Positions 22,178-35,100 of a DNA stretch of 64,000 bases are shown in pieces. The DNA is from Sorghum bicolor (taxonomy: Eukaryota; Streptophyta; Magnoliopsida; Poales; Poaceae). The notes under the pieces are model-generated. The model saw only the letters and a program-made list of their open reading frames with translations, did no database searches and was not told the origin of the DNA. Location: positions 50,286,396 to 50,350,395 of the forward strand of contig NC_012870.2 in the NCBI RefSeq assembly GCF_000003195.3. Direction: 5' to 3'. A program made the position numbers and the translations under genes. Positions within the stretch are counted from its first letter, which is position 1, and each line of letters begins with the position of its first letter.

Positions 22178-23407
22178 TGTTGACGGTTCTTAAGTATCAA
22201 TTTTAATTATCAAATAAACAAGAGAAAGGACCAATATGCAACCAACACCTAGAATTAGGGTTTGATCTGACAGAATTCCACGAGTTTTGTTGTTTATCTG
22301 TTTCTGCAGGGGGTTATTAGGAAATTAGGAAGAAAGGCCCACATGTCGGGATTACATAGAGATATCAACGCACCGCACAATTTTCTACCATCTAGAAGAC
22401 TCCAGAAGCCACGAGAAGAAAGCAGAGGCCGAAAGGGGCCAGGCCCAGGGCGCCCGCCCTGAGGACCTGGGCGCCCGTCCCCCTCTGGATGTCAATCAGG
22501 ACTCTTTTCACACACGACGTTCCACCGACCTAAAGGATCAAGGATAACGTAGTACCACATCGCCTACTGGACCAAAAATGCACAGAGGAGGAGGACTATA
22601 TAAGCAGACCCCTTGGCCTCTGGAGGGACGGAAGTTTATCATAGAGTTGAGGGGTGCCCTCGAAGGAAAACCTCTTCTCTAAATAAAATTTCTTTTTAGG
22701 CTTAGCAACCAATGTAAGTAGAAATAGATCTTCTAGTTTCTACTAGATTGAGAGAGATAGAGTGGAGGTGTAGATCGGAGGAAGCCCGGCCTGTCGGTGT
22801 CTACTTCGAGCTTGTACCTGCGGGATCAAGTTCTCCTAACTCGAGGCTTGCTCCTAGGATTATTCAGTATTTCGACTTCTAAATTATAGTAAGTTCTTAT
22901 TTTATTGTTCTTTTGGTTTATGAGTTTACTTTAATCTCTTCGCGTAGAGTTTAGAGTAATCATCTCTAGCGTAGACGTGGTGTTTAAGCTAGGATACTCA
23001 TAGATATTCCCTGACTAGCTAGACCGTGGTAGTAGCGAGGAACGTGACATTTCCGAGTTACCTTTGTAGACCATATCTCGTTAGCAGGAAGGATAGGGTT
23101 TATAGGTGCGGGTTGAACATCCTTTCTGGTGTCTAGATTCCGTTAGCGTCCCCAATAGAATAGTAGATCATCCTTACCAAGGTTAGAAGGAGATTACGGT
23201 TGTAGTATTCTCTATTTATTACTCACATCGAGAAACATTCTTTGTTGCCTAAACGGTTAGTAGTAATAGACCAGGTTAGTCAGATGCACTCTTTCTCCTA
23301 GTGGTAAAAATATAAATACGATACTCTGGATAACATCCCGGGTGAAGTGCTCACCGATATCCGTGCGCTTGCGGATCAATTCCTTATTGCGTTCCCAAAT
23401 ATCAACA
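22178..23407 (+). repeat. 5' LTR of the Athila element
   Basis: It begins TGTTGACGGTTCTTAAG and ends AAATATCAACA. A TATA box, CTATATAAGCAGACCCC, lies at 22596-22612 after a GC-rich GGGCGCCCG block, marking the U3/R boundary region. Confidence 0.95.
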
Positions 23408-23415
23408 ATCATTTC

Positions 23416-23432
23416 TGGCGCCGTTGCCGGGG
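23416..23432 (+). promoter_or_regulatory. Primer-binding site (tRNA-Asp type) of the Athila element
   Basis: TGGCGCCGTTGCCGGGG lies eight bases after the 5' LTR. It is complementary to the 3' end expected of a tRNA-Asp(GUC) with CCA. Confidence 0.85.
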
Positions 23433-23541
23433 AGAAAGACGGTTTGCTGAGATAACCTTGAGTCTTACTACTAGCTTGTATCTATACTTTTATCTTTTCT
23501 TATCTTTTATATTCTTTATCCATTTTCTTTACTCTTACCTT

Positions 23542-25590
23542 ATGGAAAACCAAGATTCTAAATCAATCTACCAATTTGCAACACCTTCGGAAACTGATCT
23601 TTTACCATGGGAGTCATCACAGCCTATCCAAACATCCCAGTATAAGTTAAGTTCTAGGTTGATTGCCATGATTCAAAACCTATCTTTTTCGGGAAAGGAA
23701 GACGAAAACCCTTGCCTTCATATTAGAGATTTTGAGCAAACATGTGATTGTCTTTGCATTGAAGGCATTTCTGATAAAACTTTACGTTGGAAGCTTTTTC
23801 CTTTTTCTTTAAGTAGAGAAGCTAGACAATGGTACAGTCAGAAGGTAAGTCAACAACGAGGTGAATGGGGAGTTTTACGAGCCAACTTTTGTCTAGATTT
23901 TTATTCCCTCGATCGTATCGGCGACCTTAGACTCGAAGTCCTATCTTTTAAACAAAAAGATAATGAAACTTTGGGAAAATCCTGGAAACGTTTTTCTGAT
24001 CTTTTAGAATCTGGTCCAAACCTTAATCTTGAAGACCCTGTTCTTTTATTTCACTTTTTTCGAGGTCTTTAGAAAAATCACAAACAAATGCTACACACAA
24101 TGTCTAGAGGTTCTTTCTTTCGCATCCCTACTGATGAAGCTAGAGTGATCCTAGATAGAATCCTAGAAGCTGAGATGGATAATACCCTTCATGATGAAAC
24201 CTACGAAACCGAAGTAGACACTCTGCCAAATTCTTCATCTACTTTAGCTATCCCAGGTTCTGAGCCACAAGAGGAAGAAATTCCACCACCGGACTTCATG
24301 CTGGATATAGAATCCGATTTTTTTGCCGATTTTGGAAACATTTCAGACTACCATTCTATTGACAAACCCCAAAATGGCCAGTTTAGCATTTATTTGCCAA
24401 GTGAATATCAATTGAGAGAGCTTATCTCAGTCATGAGTAGCGAATGGTTGGAGGAGTCAGAGCTTTCCTCTGATGTGATCCGTTTGGACACACCCTCTAT
24501 AACTATACGCTGTGTTTATAATTCTGATCGATTTAATGCTCTTTGTAATCCTGTTGTGGGGATCAACATCATGTCTGAATCTTTTGCACTTAAACTATTT
24601 AAAAATCTTGTCTTAACCCCCACAACAAAGGTCATAATGGAATCTTCGGGACGATTAGTCCCCAGTCTTGGAATTATTAATGTCCTACCTCTTACGGTAG
24701 AAGGCTCCATGGTTCATTTGAACTTCTATATCTTTGATACATGGGACTTCGACCTGTTGATAGGACAACCTTTTAGAAGACTCCTTTATGAAGGTCATAC
24801 TGGAAAGCTACACATTTCTTTTGGAAAAACTTTTAAAATCCCAATAACAATTTCACACTCTCTGAATAATAAGGCCGAGTCATATCTTTTGCCTGATCCT
24901 ATGGAGGAGGTAAAGGCTGCATCTCTTGAACTTTTAGAAGAATCAGACTTAGAAGACGAAACTCCTTTCTTCATAGAAGAAGAAGTCAAACCTTCTGAAC
25001 CTGAACCCTTAGATGAGTTTGCAGAAACACCTAGACCCCCCATAGAGCTTAAAACTTTACCACCCGGTCTTACCTATGCTTTCCTAAACAATAATCCAGA
25101 GTTTCCTCTGATCATTAGTGATAAACTTACTCAGGATCAAACTCTACGATTAATGACCATTCTTAAGAAACATCACTCAGTTTTTGGCTACTCACTCCAA
25201 GATCTTACAGGAATCAGTCCTATGATTTGTACCCATCATATTCCAACAGATCCTTCTGTTACACCTTCTCGAGAGCCCCAACGTAGACTTAACAACACTA
25301 TGAGAGAGGTAGTTAACAAGGAAGTTATAAAGTTGCTGCATGCAAGGATTATATATCCTGTGCCGCATAGTGAGTGGGTGAGCCCAGTTCAAGTTGTGCC
25401 TAAAAAGGGAGGCATGACTGTTATTATGAATGAAAAGAACGAGCTAATTCCGCAACGCACCGTCACAGGATGGCGGATGTGCATAGACTATAGAAAACTA
25501 AACAAAGCCATGAGAAAGGATCACTTTCCTTTACCTTTTATAGATGAGATGCTAGAGCGATTGCGAACCATTCGTTCTTCTATTTCTTAG
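23542..25590 (+). pseudogene. Athila gag-protease-RT (5' part), with an amber codon between gag halves
   Basis: The ATG at 23542 (MENQDSKS) opens a gag whose N-terminal part has the retrotransposon gag pattern (FSGKEDENPCLHIRDFEQ, WKLFPFSLSREARQWY, FCLDFY). A single TAG at 24070-24072 interrupts it, and reading continues in the same frame. Downstream comes an acidic linker, a retropepsin-like segment (FDLLIGQPF region around 24750) and the RT N-terminus (KEVIKLLHARIIYPV, WVSPVQVVPKKGG, TGWRMCIDYRKLNKAM). At about 25563 one base is missing and the frame shifts, so the catalytic RT half is read from another frame. The TAG could be a nonsense mutation (likely) or a readthrough site (not supported by any visible structure). 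Confidence 0.88.
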
Positions 25591-27935
25591 ATGGATATTC
25601 AGGGTATCACCAAATCCCGATCCATCCTGATGATCAAAGCAAAACCACTTTTACATGCCCATATGGAACTTATGCTTACCGAAGAATGTCTTTTGGGTTA
25701 TGTAATGCACCAGCTTCTTTTCAAAGATGCATGATGTTTATATTTTCTGATATGATTGAAGAGATTATGGAAGTTTTCATGGATGATTTCTCTGTTTATG
25801 GAAAAACTTTTGATAGTTGTCTTGAAAACTTAGACAAGGTTTTGCAAAGATGTGAAGAAAAGCACTTAGTCCTTAATTGGGAAAAATGTCATTTTATGGT
25901 TAGAGAAGGAATAGTGCTAGGACACCTAGTGTCTGAAAGAGGTATTGAGGTAGACAAAGCTAAAATTGAAGTAATTACACAACTACCTCCACCTGTGAAC
26001 ATAAAAGGAATTCGAAGCTTTCTTGGCCATGCTGGTTTTTATCGTAGATTCATAAAAGATTTTTCATTTATTGCTAGACCACTTACTCTTTTGCTAGCCA
26101 AGGATGCTCCTTTCGAATTTGATGATGCATGTCTAACATCTTTTAATTTATTAAAGAAAGCACTCATCTCTGCACCAATCATTCAACCCCCTGATTGGTC
26201 GTTGCCTTTTGAAATTATGTGTGATGCTAGTGATTATGCTGTGGGGGCAGTTTTGGGACAAACTAAAAATAAGAAGCATCATGCAATTGCTTACGCCAGT
26301 AAAACTTTGACAGGAGCTCAACTTAATTATGCAACCACTGAAAAAGAGCTTCTGGCTGTTGTCTTTGCCATTGATAAATTTAGATCTTATTTAGTTGGAG
26401 CTAAAATAATTGTTTACACTGATCATGCTGCACTAAAATATTTGCTCACTAAAAAAGATGCTAAACCTCGCTTGATTAGATGGATCTTATTACTCCAAGA
26501 ATTTGACATAGACATAAAAGATAAAAAGGGAGTAGAAAATTCTGTTGCAGATCACTTGTCTAGAATGTATTTTAAGAGTCCACAGGAAACCCCCATCAAT
26601 GATTCACTCCGGAACGACATGCTCTACGGGATTAACAGGTCTGACCCCTGGTATGCAGATATTGTTAATTTTATGGTTTCAGGGTATGTACCACCAGGAG
26701 CAAACAAGAAGAAGCTTATTCAAGAAAGTCGTTCACATATATGGGATGAGCCATACCTCTTCCGTGTATGCTCTGATGGCTTACTTAGGAGATGTGTGAC
26801 CACTGAGGAAGGATGGAAGATCATCGACAGATGTCATTCATCACCATATGGAGGTCATTATGGAGCATTCCGTACACATTCAAAGATCTGGCAGTGTGGA
26901 TTCTACTGGCCTACAATGTATGAAGACACGAAGCAATATATCAGAAGATGTGGGCCATGTCAAAGGCACGGAAACATAAATACAATGGATGCAATGCCAC
27001 TCACCAACAACCTTCAGATTGAGCTCTTTGATGTCTGGGGAATAGACTATATGGGTCCATTTCCTCCATCAAAGAAGTGTGAGTACATCTTGGTGGCAGT
27101 AGACTACGTCTCCAAGTGGGTAGAGGCATTACCTTGCAAGCATGCCGACAACATCAGTTCAAAGAGGATGTTTGAAGAAATTATATTTCCAAGATTCGGA
27201 GTCCCCGGAGTAGTGATAAGTGATGGAGGAGCACACTTCATCGATAAACGCTTCAAGCAATATCTATCAAAACATGGAATCCGTCACAACGTCGCTACCC
27301 CCTATCATGCCCAGACAAGTGGCCAAGCAGAGACTTCCAACAAACAAATCAAGAATATTCTTCAGAAGACAGTAAATGAAATGGGAACGGCGTGGAAAGA
27401 CAAGTTACCCGATGCACTCTGGGCATACCGAACAGCATACAAGACCCCAATTGGAATGTCTCCATACCAATTAGTGTACGGGAAGACTTGCCACCTACCT
27501 GTTGAACTAGAGTTCAAAGCACACTGGTCCATAAAGAGATGGAATATGGACCTAGATGTTGCTGGAGATCATAGAAGAATGCAACTATCAGAATTGGAAG
27601 AATGGCGAGAGAAAGCATATCACAATTCAAAGATCTACAAAGAAAGAGTCAAAAGGTGGCATGACAAGAGAATCAAGAAGAAGGAGTTCACACCCGGAGA
27701 TAAGGTATTACTTTTTAATTCCAGGGTGAGGCTCTTCGGGCATGGAAAACTCCGGAGCAAATGGGAAGGACCATTCAAGGTAATTAATTCATCATCCCAC
27801 GGAGCTATCACACTTCAAAATGACAAAGGTACGTTATTCAAGGTAAATGGTCAACGTCTTAAATTATTTTTAGAGCCCAATAAAGAATTAGAAGAAATAG
27901 ACGTAGTCCATTTTTACCTTCCCATGGAGAATTAG
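25591..27935 (+). pseudogene. Athila RT catalytic half, RNase H and integrase
   Basis: After the frameshift the RT continues with [28 protein letters not shown] and the active-site box [10 protein letters not shown]. RNase H shows [26 protein letters not shown] and [11 protein letters not shown]. Integrase has the His-His-Cys-Cys zinc site ([18 protein letters not shown]) and the catalytic D,D,E in [19 protein letters not shown] and [17 protein letters not shown]-type C-terminal module ends at LPMEN-stop. All catalytic residues are kept in this half. It lacks its own start codon because it was originally continuous with the upstream frame. Confidence 0.93.
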
Positions 27936-27989
27936 AGCCCGACCTTTTTAATCTGATGTTTATGGGCCATATATATTTTTCTAAATAAT

Positions 27990-28245
27990 TTTGCATCTAG
28001 AACCACGCTCGAGAAAGTGGGCCCACAGAGGGGCCAGAGAGAGGGCGGGCACCCAGATCAGGTGGGCGGCCGCCCAGCTCCTGTTCCCCCTCAGTCCCGA
28101 TTTTCTCTGTTATGGAAAATACACTTATGGTAATCCGAATAATCCCTCAGATGGAAAGTTTCGCACGCACATCGATGGGAGCAACCCGAACAACCCCTAG
28201 AGGCACTTTTTGACCCCTATATAAACAGACCCCCGACATCAGTTT
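27990..28245 (+). promoter_or_regulatory. Internal promoter-like block upstream of the extra ORF, resembling the LTR U3
   Basis: The TATA box CTATATAAACAGACCCCC at 28218-28235 is nearly the same as the LTR box CTATATAAGCAGACCCCC (30781-30798). Upstream GC-rich segments (GAGGGGCCAGAGAGAGGGCG; GGGCGGCCGCCCAGC) echo the U3 block GAAAGGGGCCAGGCCCAGGG. I infer a diverged internal copy of the LTR promoter that could drive a separate mRNA. Confidence 0.55.
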
Positions 28246-28316
28246 TCAAACACCAAACCACCAAGCCTTCTCTTCTTCTTCTTCAATTATAGCTTGATTA
28301 GTTCCTTGCTGCTCCA

Positions 28317-28946
28317 ATGGCCAAGAAGTTCCATGATGATTGGGAAGTCGTCCCCTTCAACCTCAACATGGAGCCTGCGGAAGACCCCGACGCCCGTGCT
28401 CTCGTCCCGGCCAACACAGAGCGACAGCTAGAAGCCATGCCATTACGCCAACGCAGCTCCGCCCAATCCTACCATGCTCAACCAGTTCTCACCGCACCGC
28501 CACAACCCCTACTCCTCAAGGGATCATCATCCAAGACGAAGACCACCATCAAGGTGCCAACCGACACGAGGATCCTTCCACCTAGACCCAATGAGAGGGT
28601 CGTTGGAGTCAAGACCAACCGGAGCGGCGAGATCAGCAGCATACGCTACACTACGGAGGAGGAAAGACCTTATTTCGAAGGGATTAGAGCAGCCAAAGTC
28701 CGTTTCATCCCTCCAAAGGCAGCCCCGAAGCACGCTCTCAATGCTTTTGAGACACCTCCCAAGCGTCGCAAGACTATAGTAGATATTGATGAGGACGTTC
28801 GCAGGCTAGACAAAGTTATCATAGACCTCCAGTCCTCGATTAATTCCCTCACTAGGCAGCTCTCTAACCACAACACCGTTATACTAGACCTTAGGCATGA
28901 TCTTGCTAGTGCCAATAAGAAGATTAAGGAATTAGAGCGCCGCTAA
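28317..28946 (+). CDS. Extra ORF downstream of pol in the Athila element: 209-residue coiled-coil protein
   Basis: An intact frame lies about 380 bases after pol and about 90 bases after a TATA box. The N-terminal 60 residues are acidic and mixed. The middle is basic and Pro/Ser/Thr-rich (KGSSSKTKTTIKVPTDTR, RSGEISSIRYTTEEERPYF). Residues about 148-155 hold a basic PPKRRKT patch that could be a nuclear signal. Residues 156-209 have a heptad pattern (DEDVRRLDKVIIDLQSSI, LRHDLASANKKIKELERR) consistent with a coiled coil. There are no transmembrane segments, so it is not the classic env-like ORF of Athila. I do not recognise a named family. Position, orientation and intactness beside broken gag-pol suggest an accessory protein. 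Confidence 0.7.
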   Translation: MAKKFHDDWEVVPFNLNMEPAEDPDARALVPANTERQLEAMPLRQRSSAQSYHAQPVLTAPPQPLLLKGSSSKTKTTIKVPTDTRILPPRPNERVVGVKTNRSGEISSIRYTTEEERPYFEGIRAAKVRFIPPKAAPKHALNAFETPPKRRKTIVDIDEDVRRLDKVIIDLQSSINSLTRQLSNHNTVILDLRHDLASANKKIKELERR

Positions 28947-29097
28947 GTTATCTAGATTAGACCTTGAGGCAATGCATCTTAGTTATCAATCTTTAAATTC
29001 GGTTTAGGTTTACTATTATTGTCAGTTTATCATCAGTTTGCTACTATCGTCAGTTTGCTGATAGTTATTTGTAATAAATGCCTCAAGATTAATAAAG

Positions 29098-29213
<116 letters not shown>

Positions 29214-30350
29214 GTTTTGTGTGTCTCTATTTTATTTTTTGTGCAAGAAAGCAGAAACAAGTATAGGGGGAGATCCCTCGACATGCCAAACACAACTTCG
29301 ACTACACCACTCCACGAGTCAGGTACACACTCTGCACACTTTACTTTACACATACACATATCTTGGATTATGCAGAATACTGTTTCCGACATGATAAATT
29401 AAAAAGATTAAAATATTTCTAATCATGATTAAACTCACTCTGTGATATTTTCTGAAACATGCAATTATTGAAAATCATTTTAAAACCCTGTGTTACTTAA
29501 GACAGTATGGAATGTGAGATGGTAGAGTATGAGTTTCTTATTCTTAATATCATTGTTGCTTGGAGAATTTATTTCAAAATCTTCAAAATTCTAGCTACCA
29601 TCCTCAGTGTTTTATATGCCTAATAAAACTGAAAATATTAATTATGATTATAAAAGCTATCTACTGTATTGAGTTTGTTCAAAATAAGTTAGACCCTTGT
29701 TGAGAGATTTATCATGCTCCTAAGATAAAGACATTTATTCAGAAAGATTCACTCTTCCGAAGTATTATTGCATTAGAGGCATGGGCTATGCAAAAATAAA
29801 GATATCTCGAGGAAATAAAAAGGAGCAAGTGCTCGACAACCTCGCAGAAAAAATGGACAAGTGTCCGGCAGTAGAATTAGGGGTACCTCGGTATCCACTT
29901 AAAAAAAAGAAAAAAAAAAGAAAAATGATAGCCCATGGTCCCTCTAATAAGCAATATGCCAGCAAGAGTTGACAAAGATTTTAATTTCCAAATTCTTTGA
30001 TCTAAGAGTATGACATTCCCCTCCTCGGATCCCGTTTTGATCAGGCAATAAATACAAAGGTAAGTATGCTTGAGAATTTTTGCAATTTAAAACAACCTCA
30101 GTGAGATATGTAAAAGATAATGAGTGATCTGAGAGAACCTATGAAGATAAAAGGTATGCTAACTTTCTTTTCAAAAATATACAAAAACTCCAAGTAACAG
30201 GATTGAGAAGAAAGGATCTTTACTCTTAACCATATACTTCCCTGACTATAGTACACGGTGGATTTTAACACCCTGCAGTTATGAAAAGAATGTTTTACCC
30301 CAGATATTGTTCTTAACCATCCTTTTCTCGAGGACGAGTAAAAGCCTAAG
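29214..30350. other. 3' untranslated interior of the Athila element, no gene seen
   Basis: AT-rich DNA between the microsatellite and the polypurine tract. No frame with recognisable content occurs on either strand. Confidence 0.5.
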
Positions 30351-30362
30351 TATGGGGGTATT
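30351..30362 (+). promoter_or_regulatory. Polypurine-tract region of the Athila element
   Basis: TATGGGGGTATT directly precedes the 3' LTR start TGTTGACGG, the position expected for plus-strand priming. Confidence 0.7.
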
Positions 30363-31592
30363 TGTTGACGGTTCTTAAGTATCAATTTTAATTATCAAAT
30401 AAACAAGAGAAAGGACCAATATGCAACCAACACCTAGAATTAGGGTTTGATCTGACAGAATTCCACGAGTTTTGTTGTTTATCTGTTTCTGCAGGGGGTT
30501 ATCAGGAAATTAGGAAGAAAGGCCCACATGTCGGGATTACATAGAGATATCAACGCACCGCGCAATTTTCTACCATCTAGAAGACTCCAGAAGCCACGGG
30601 AAGAAAGCAGAGGCCGAAAGGGGCCAGGCCCAGGGCGCCCGCCCTGAGGACCTGGGCGCTCGCCCCCCTCTGGATGTCAATCAGGACTCTTTTCGCACAT
30701 GACGTTCCACCGACCTAAAGGATCAAGGATAACGTAGTACCACATCGCCTACTGGACCAAGAATGCACAGAGGAGGAGGACTATATAAGCAGACCCCCTG
30801 GCCCCTGGAGGGACGGAAGTTTATCATAGAGTTGAGGGGTGCCCTCGAAGGAAAACCTCTTCTCTAAATAAAATTTCTTTTTAAGCTTAGCAACCAATGT
30901 AAGTAGAAATAGATCTTCTAGTTTCTACTAGATTGAGAGAGATAGAGTGGAGGTGTAGATCGGAGGAAGCCCGGCCTCTCGGAGTCTACTCCGAGCTTGT
31001 ACCTATAGGATCAAGTTCTCCTAACCCGAGGCTTGCTCCTAGGATTCTTCAGTATTTCGACTTCTAAATTCTAGTAAGTTCTTGTTTTATTGTTCTTTTG
31101 ATTTATGAGTTTACTTTAATCTCTTCGCGTAGTGTTTAGAGTAATCATTGCTGGCGTAAACGTGGTGTTTAGGCTAGGGTACTCATAGATATTCCCTGAC
31201 TAGCTAGATCGTGGTAGTAGTGAGGAACGTGACAATTCCGACTTACCTTTGCAGACCATATCTCGTTAGCAGGAAGGATAGGGTTTATAGGTGCGGGTTG
31301 AACATCCTTTGTGGTGTCTAGATTCTGTTAGCCTCCCCAATAGAACAGTAGATCATCCTTACCAAGGTTAGAAGGAGATTACGGTTGCAGTCTTCTCTAT
31401 TTATCACTCACATCGAGAAACATTCTTTGTTGCCTAAAGGGTTAGTAGTAATAGACCAGGTTAGTCAGATGCACTCTTTCTCCTAGTGGTAAAAATATAA
31501 ATACGATACTCTGGATAACATCCCGGGTGAAGTGCTCACCGATATCCATGCGCTTGCGGATCAATTCCTTATTGCGTTCCTAAATATGAACA
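30363..31592 (+). repeat. 3' LTR of the Athila element
   Basis: Same length (1230 bp) as the 5' LTR, with about 44 substitutions by eye and no obvious indels. It is followed by the CTGAC duplication at 31593-31597. Confidence 0.95.
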
Positions 31593-31597
31593 CTGAC

Positions 31598-32065
31598 TCG
31601 TGGGGCCCGGCTGTCAGCCACCGAACGGGGAGAGGCGCACGGCTGTCTGGCCACTGGGCCGCTCACGGGCCGAGAGAGGGAATAGGCCGAACGAGGGGGA
31701 GAAAAGGGGGAAGGGTGCTGGGCTGCGGGGAAGCTGGTTGGGCTGAGCGCGGGGGAGAGGAAAAGCTGGGCTGCAGCCTTGCGGCCAGCTCCCAGGGGTT
31801 TCTCCCCTTTAACCTTTTATTTTTATTTTCTTTTTCAAAAACATTTTCCAACTAGAATTCTGTGCACAAATTATTTCTATCCAAAAGCAAAGCAAGCAAA
31901 ACATAAAATATGCTCCAGCATGAATGCATAACCATGTTTCTAATCCTAGGATGAATTTTAATCACCATAAAATTATTTATTTGCTAGATTCAAAATGCTC
32001 ACCAAAAATACTTAAATAAATCAATTTAATTCCTGTTAATTGAAATCAAATTTTTGGGTGTTACA
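31598..32065 (-). repeat. Left LTR of the Tekay element, second piece
   Basis: It resumes exactly where 22177 stopped and aligns with 59117-59568. It ends GGGTGTTACA (LTR start TGTAACACCC on the minus strand). Confidence 0.9.
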
Positions 32066-32084
32066 AACTCTACCCTCCTTTAAA
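32066..32084 (-). promoter_or_regulatory. Polypurine tract of the Tekay element
   Basis: On the minus strand AAAGGAGGGTAGAGTT leads directly into the LTR start TGTAACACCC. Confidence 0.8.
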
Positions 32085-32113
32085 AGAATCTCGTCCTTGA
32101 GATTGAACGGTGC

Positions 32114-35100
32114 TTACTCAAACAAATACGAATACGATTTCCTTAGATCATCCTCTCTTTCCCAAGTTGCCTCTACTTCGGAATACCGATTCCACTACAC
32201 TTTGCACATTCTAATTACCCGACTTTTGGTGACTCTCTCAGCTGTCTCCAATATTCTGATCGGATAATCTTCATAAGTGAGATCACCTTTAACAGAAAGC
32301 TCTTCCAATGGTATTTGCTCCTCAGGTATACGCAAACACTTCTTAAGTTGTGACACATGGAACACATCATGCACACCAGATAAACTTTCAGGCAACTCTA
32401 ACTGATACGCTACTTCTCCACACCTTTGCAAAAATTTAAACGGACCGACATACCTTGGAGCTAGCTTTCCTTTCATATTAAACCTCTTCACACTCCGCAT
32501 AGGTGACACTTTCAGATAGACATAATCACCTTCCTCGAAAGCTAGTTCTCTCCTTCGTGTATCTGCATAACTTTTCTGACGAGACTGAGCAACTCTCAGA
32601 TTATCCCGGATAGTCTGCACTTGTTGTTCTGCATTTCTAAGCACATCCATACCAAACACCTGAGTCTCCCCAGTTTGATTCCAAAACAAAGGTGTTCTAC
32701 ACTTACGACCATATAATGCTTCAAACGGTGCCATTTTAAGACTTAGCTGATAACTATTGTTGTAGGAAAACTCTGCATATGGCAAACTCTTATCCCAACT
32801 GGTTCCATACTGCAAAGCACAAGCTCTTAACATATCCTCCAGTATTTGATTGATCCTCTCAGTCTGTCCATCTGTCTGTGGATGATATGCTGTACTAAAA
32901 TTCAACTTTGTCCCTAAGGAATCATGCACTGCTTTCCAAAAAGTAGAGGTAAACTGAGTGCCTCTATCAGATACAATCTTCTTAGGCACTCCATGCAAAC
33001 AAACTATCCGCTCCATATACAACTCTGCTAGTCGAGCTCCTGAATCAGTGGTTTTGACTAGCAAGAAGTGAGCAACTTTAGTCAATTGATCCACTATTAC
33101 CCATATTGAATCATATCCTCTTTGTGTACGTGGTAAACCTACTATAAAATCCATACCCACTTCTTCCCACTTCCATTCTGGAATCTTCATTGGTTGCAAC
33201 AATCTAGCTGGCCTCTGATGTTCAGCTTTCACTCGCTGACAAGTATCGCACAAAGCAACATACTCAGCTACATCTCTTTTTAATCCATACCACCAATACT
33301 TCAGTTTTAGATCTAGATACATCTTGGTACTACCAGGATGAATGGAATATGCTGACTCATGAGCCTCTCTTAGAATCATATCACGAATAGCCTTCACTTC
33401 AGGAACACATATCCTTTTTCCAAACCACAGTACACCATTGTCATCTGTTCTGAATCCTGGTGCTTTGCCTAGTACCACATTCTGTGCTATCTCCTTTAGC
33501 TTCTCATCCTCCAATTGTCCTTTCAATATCTCTTCCTCTAAAGTAGGAGTGACCTCAATTTCCATAGCATTCACTACAATTCCCAAGTTCAAATATGCAA
33601 ATTCAGCACACAACTCCTCAGATTCAGGTGTCGCCCGAAGCTCATTAGCATATTTCTTTCTGGTAAGTGCATCAGCCACGACGTTCACCTTTCTAGGATG
33701 ATAATGCACTTCCAAATCATAATCCTTTATCAGTTCCAACCATCTTCGTTGCCTCAAGTTCAGATCTGTCTGGGTGAAGATATACTTTAGACTCTTATGA
33801 TCAGTATATATGTCACTCTTATGCCCAATCAAATAGTGTCTCCAAATCTTCAATGCATGGACCACAGCTGCTAACTCTAGATCATGAGTAGGATAATTCA
33901 GTTCATGTTTCCTCAACTGTCTAGATGCATAAGCAACAACTCTACCTTCTTGCATAAGAACACAACCCAAACCCAGACGAGAAGCATCACAATAGATAGA
34001 GAAACTCTTACTCAGATCTGGCAATACCAACATAGGTGCAGTAGTCAATCTCTTCTTAAACTCCTCAAAACTAGCTTGACACTTGTTAGACCATACAAAC
34101 TTAGCATTCTTCTCCAACAGAGCAGTCATAGGCTTTGCAAGTTTTGAGAACCCTTCAATGAATCTACGATAGTAACCAGCTAAACCAAAAAAACTTTGAA
34201 TTTCACTTACATGTGTAGGTGGTTTCCAATTCAGCACATCTTTCACCTTACTAGGATCCACTGCAATACCACCATTAGAGACAATATGACCAAGAAAAGA
34301 AACTTCTTCCAACCAAAACTCACATTTACTACGCTTAGCATATAGCTTATGTTCTCTCAGTTTCTGTAAGACTAACCAGCATGTTCTTCCTTGGTTTTAG
34401 AGAATACCAGAATATCATCAATAAAGACCACCACAAACTTATCAAGATACTCCATAAATACTTTATTCATCATGTACATAAAGTAAGCTGGTGCATTGGT
34501 CAAACCAAAAGACATAACTGTATACTCATACAACCCATACCTTGTCGTGAAAGCTGTCTTTGGTATATCTGAATTCCGAATCTTCAATTGATGTTAACCA
34601 GAACGCAAATCAATCTTAGAGAACACACAAGCACCTCTTAGCTGATCAAACAAGTCATCAATCCTAGGCAAGGGATATTTGTTCTTGATAGTGACCTCAT
34701 TAAGTGACCGATAATCAACACACATCCTCTGATTACCATCCTTCTTATCAACAGAGATAACTGGTGCACCCCATGGTGATGAACTAGGACGAATGAACCC
34801 TTTATCTTGCAATTCCTTAATTTGTTTCTTAAGTTCTTCTAGTTCATTAACCCCCATTATATATGGTCTTTTAGCTATGAGTGCAGTACCAGGTAGTAAT
34901 TCAATAATAAATTCAATGTCTCGGTCAGGTGGCATACCTGGCAATTCATCTGGAAAGACATCCGGAAACTCATCCACTACTAGACTCTGAGGATCAACAT
35001 CATCGTTCAGTTGGTTCACTTTAGCTGTGAGTGGTGCTTGCACTGTTACATCAACACTGATTCGTTCTCCCTTTGGTGTTGTCAGAGCCACTACTCTCTC

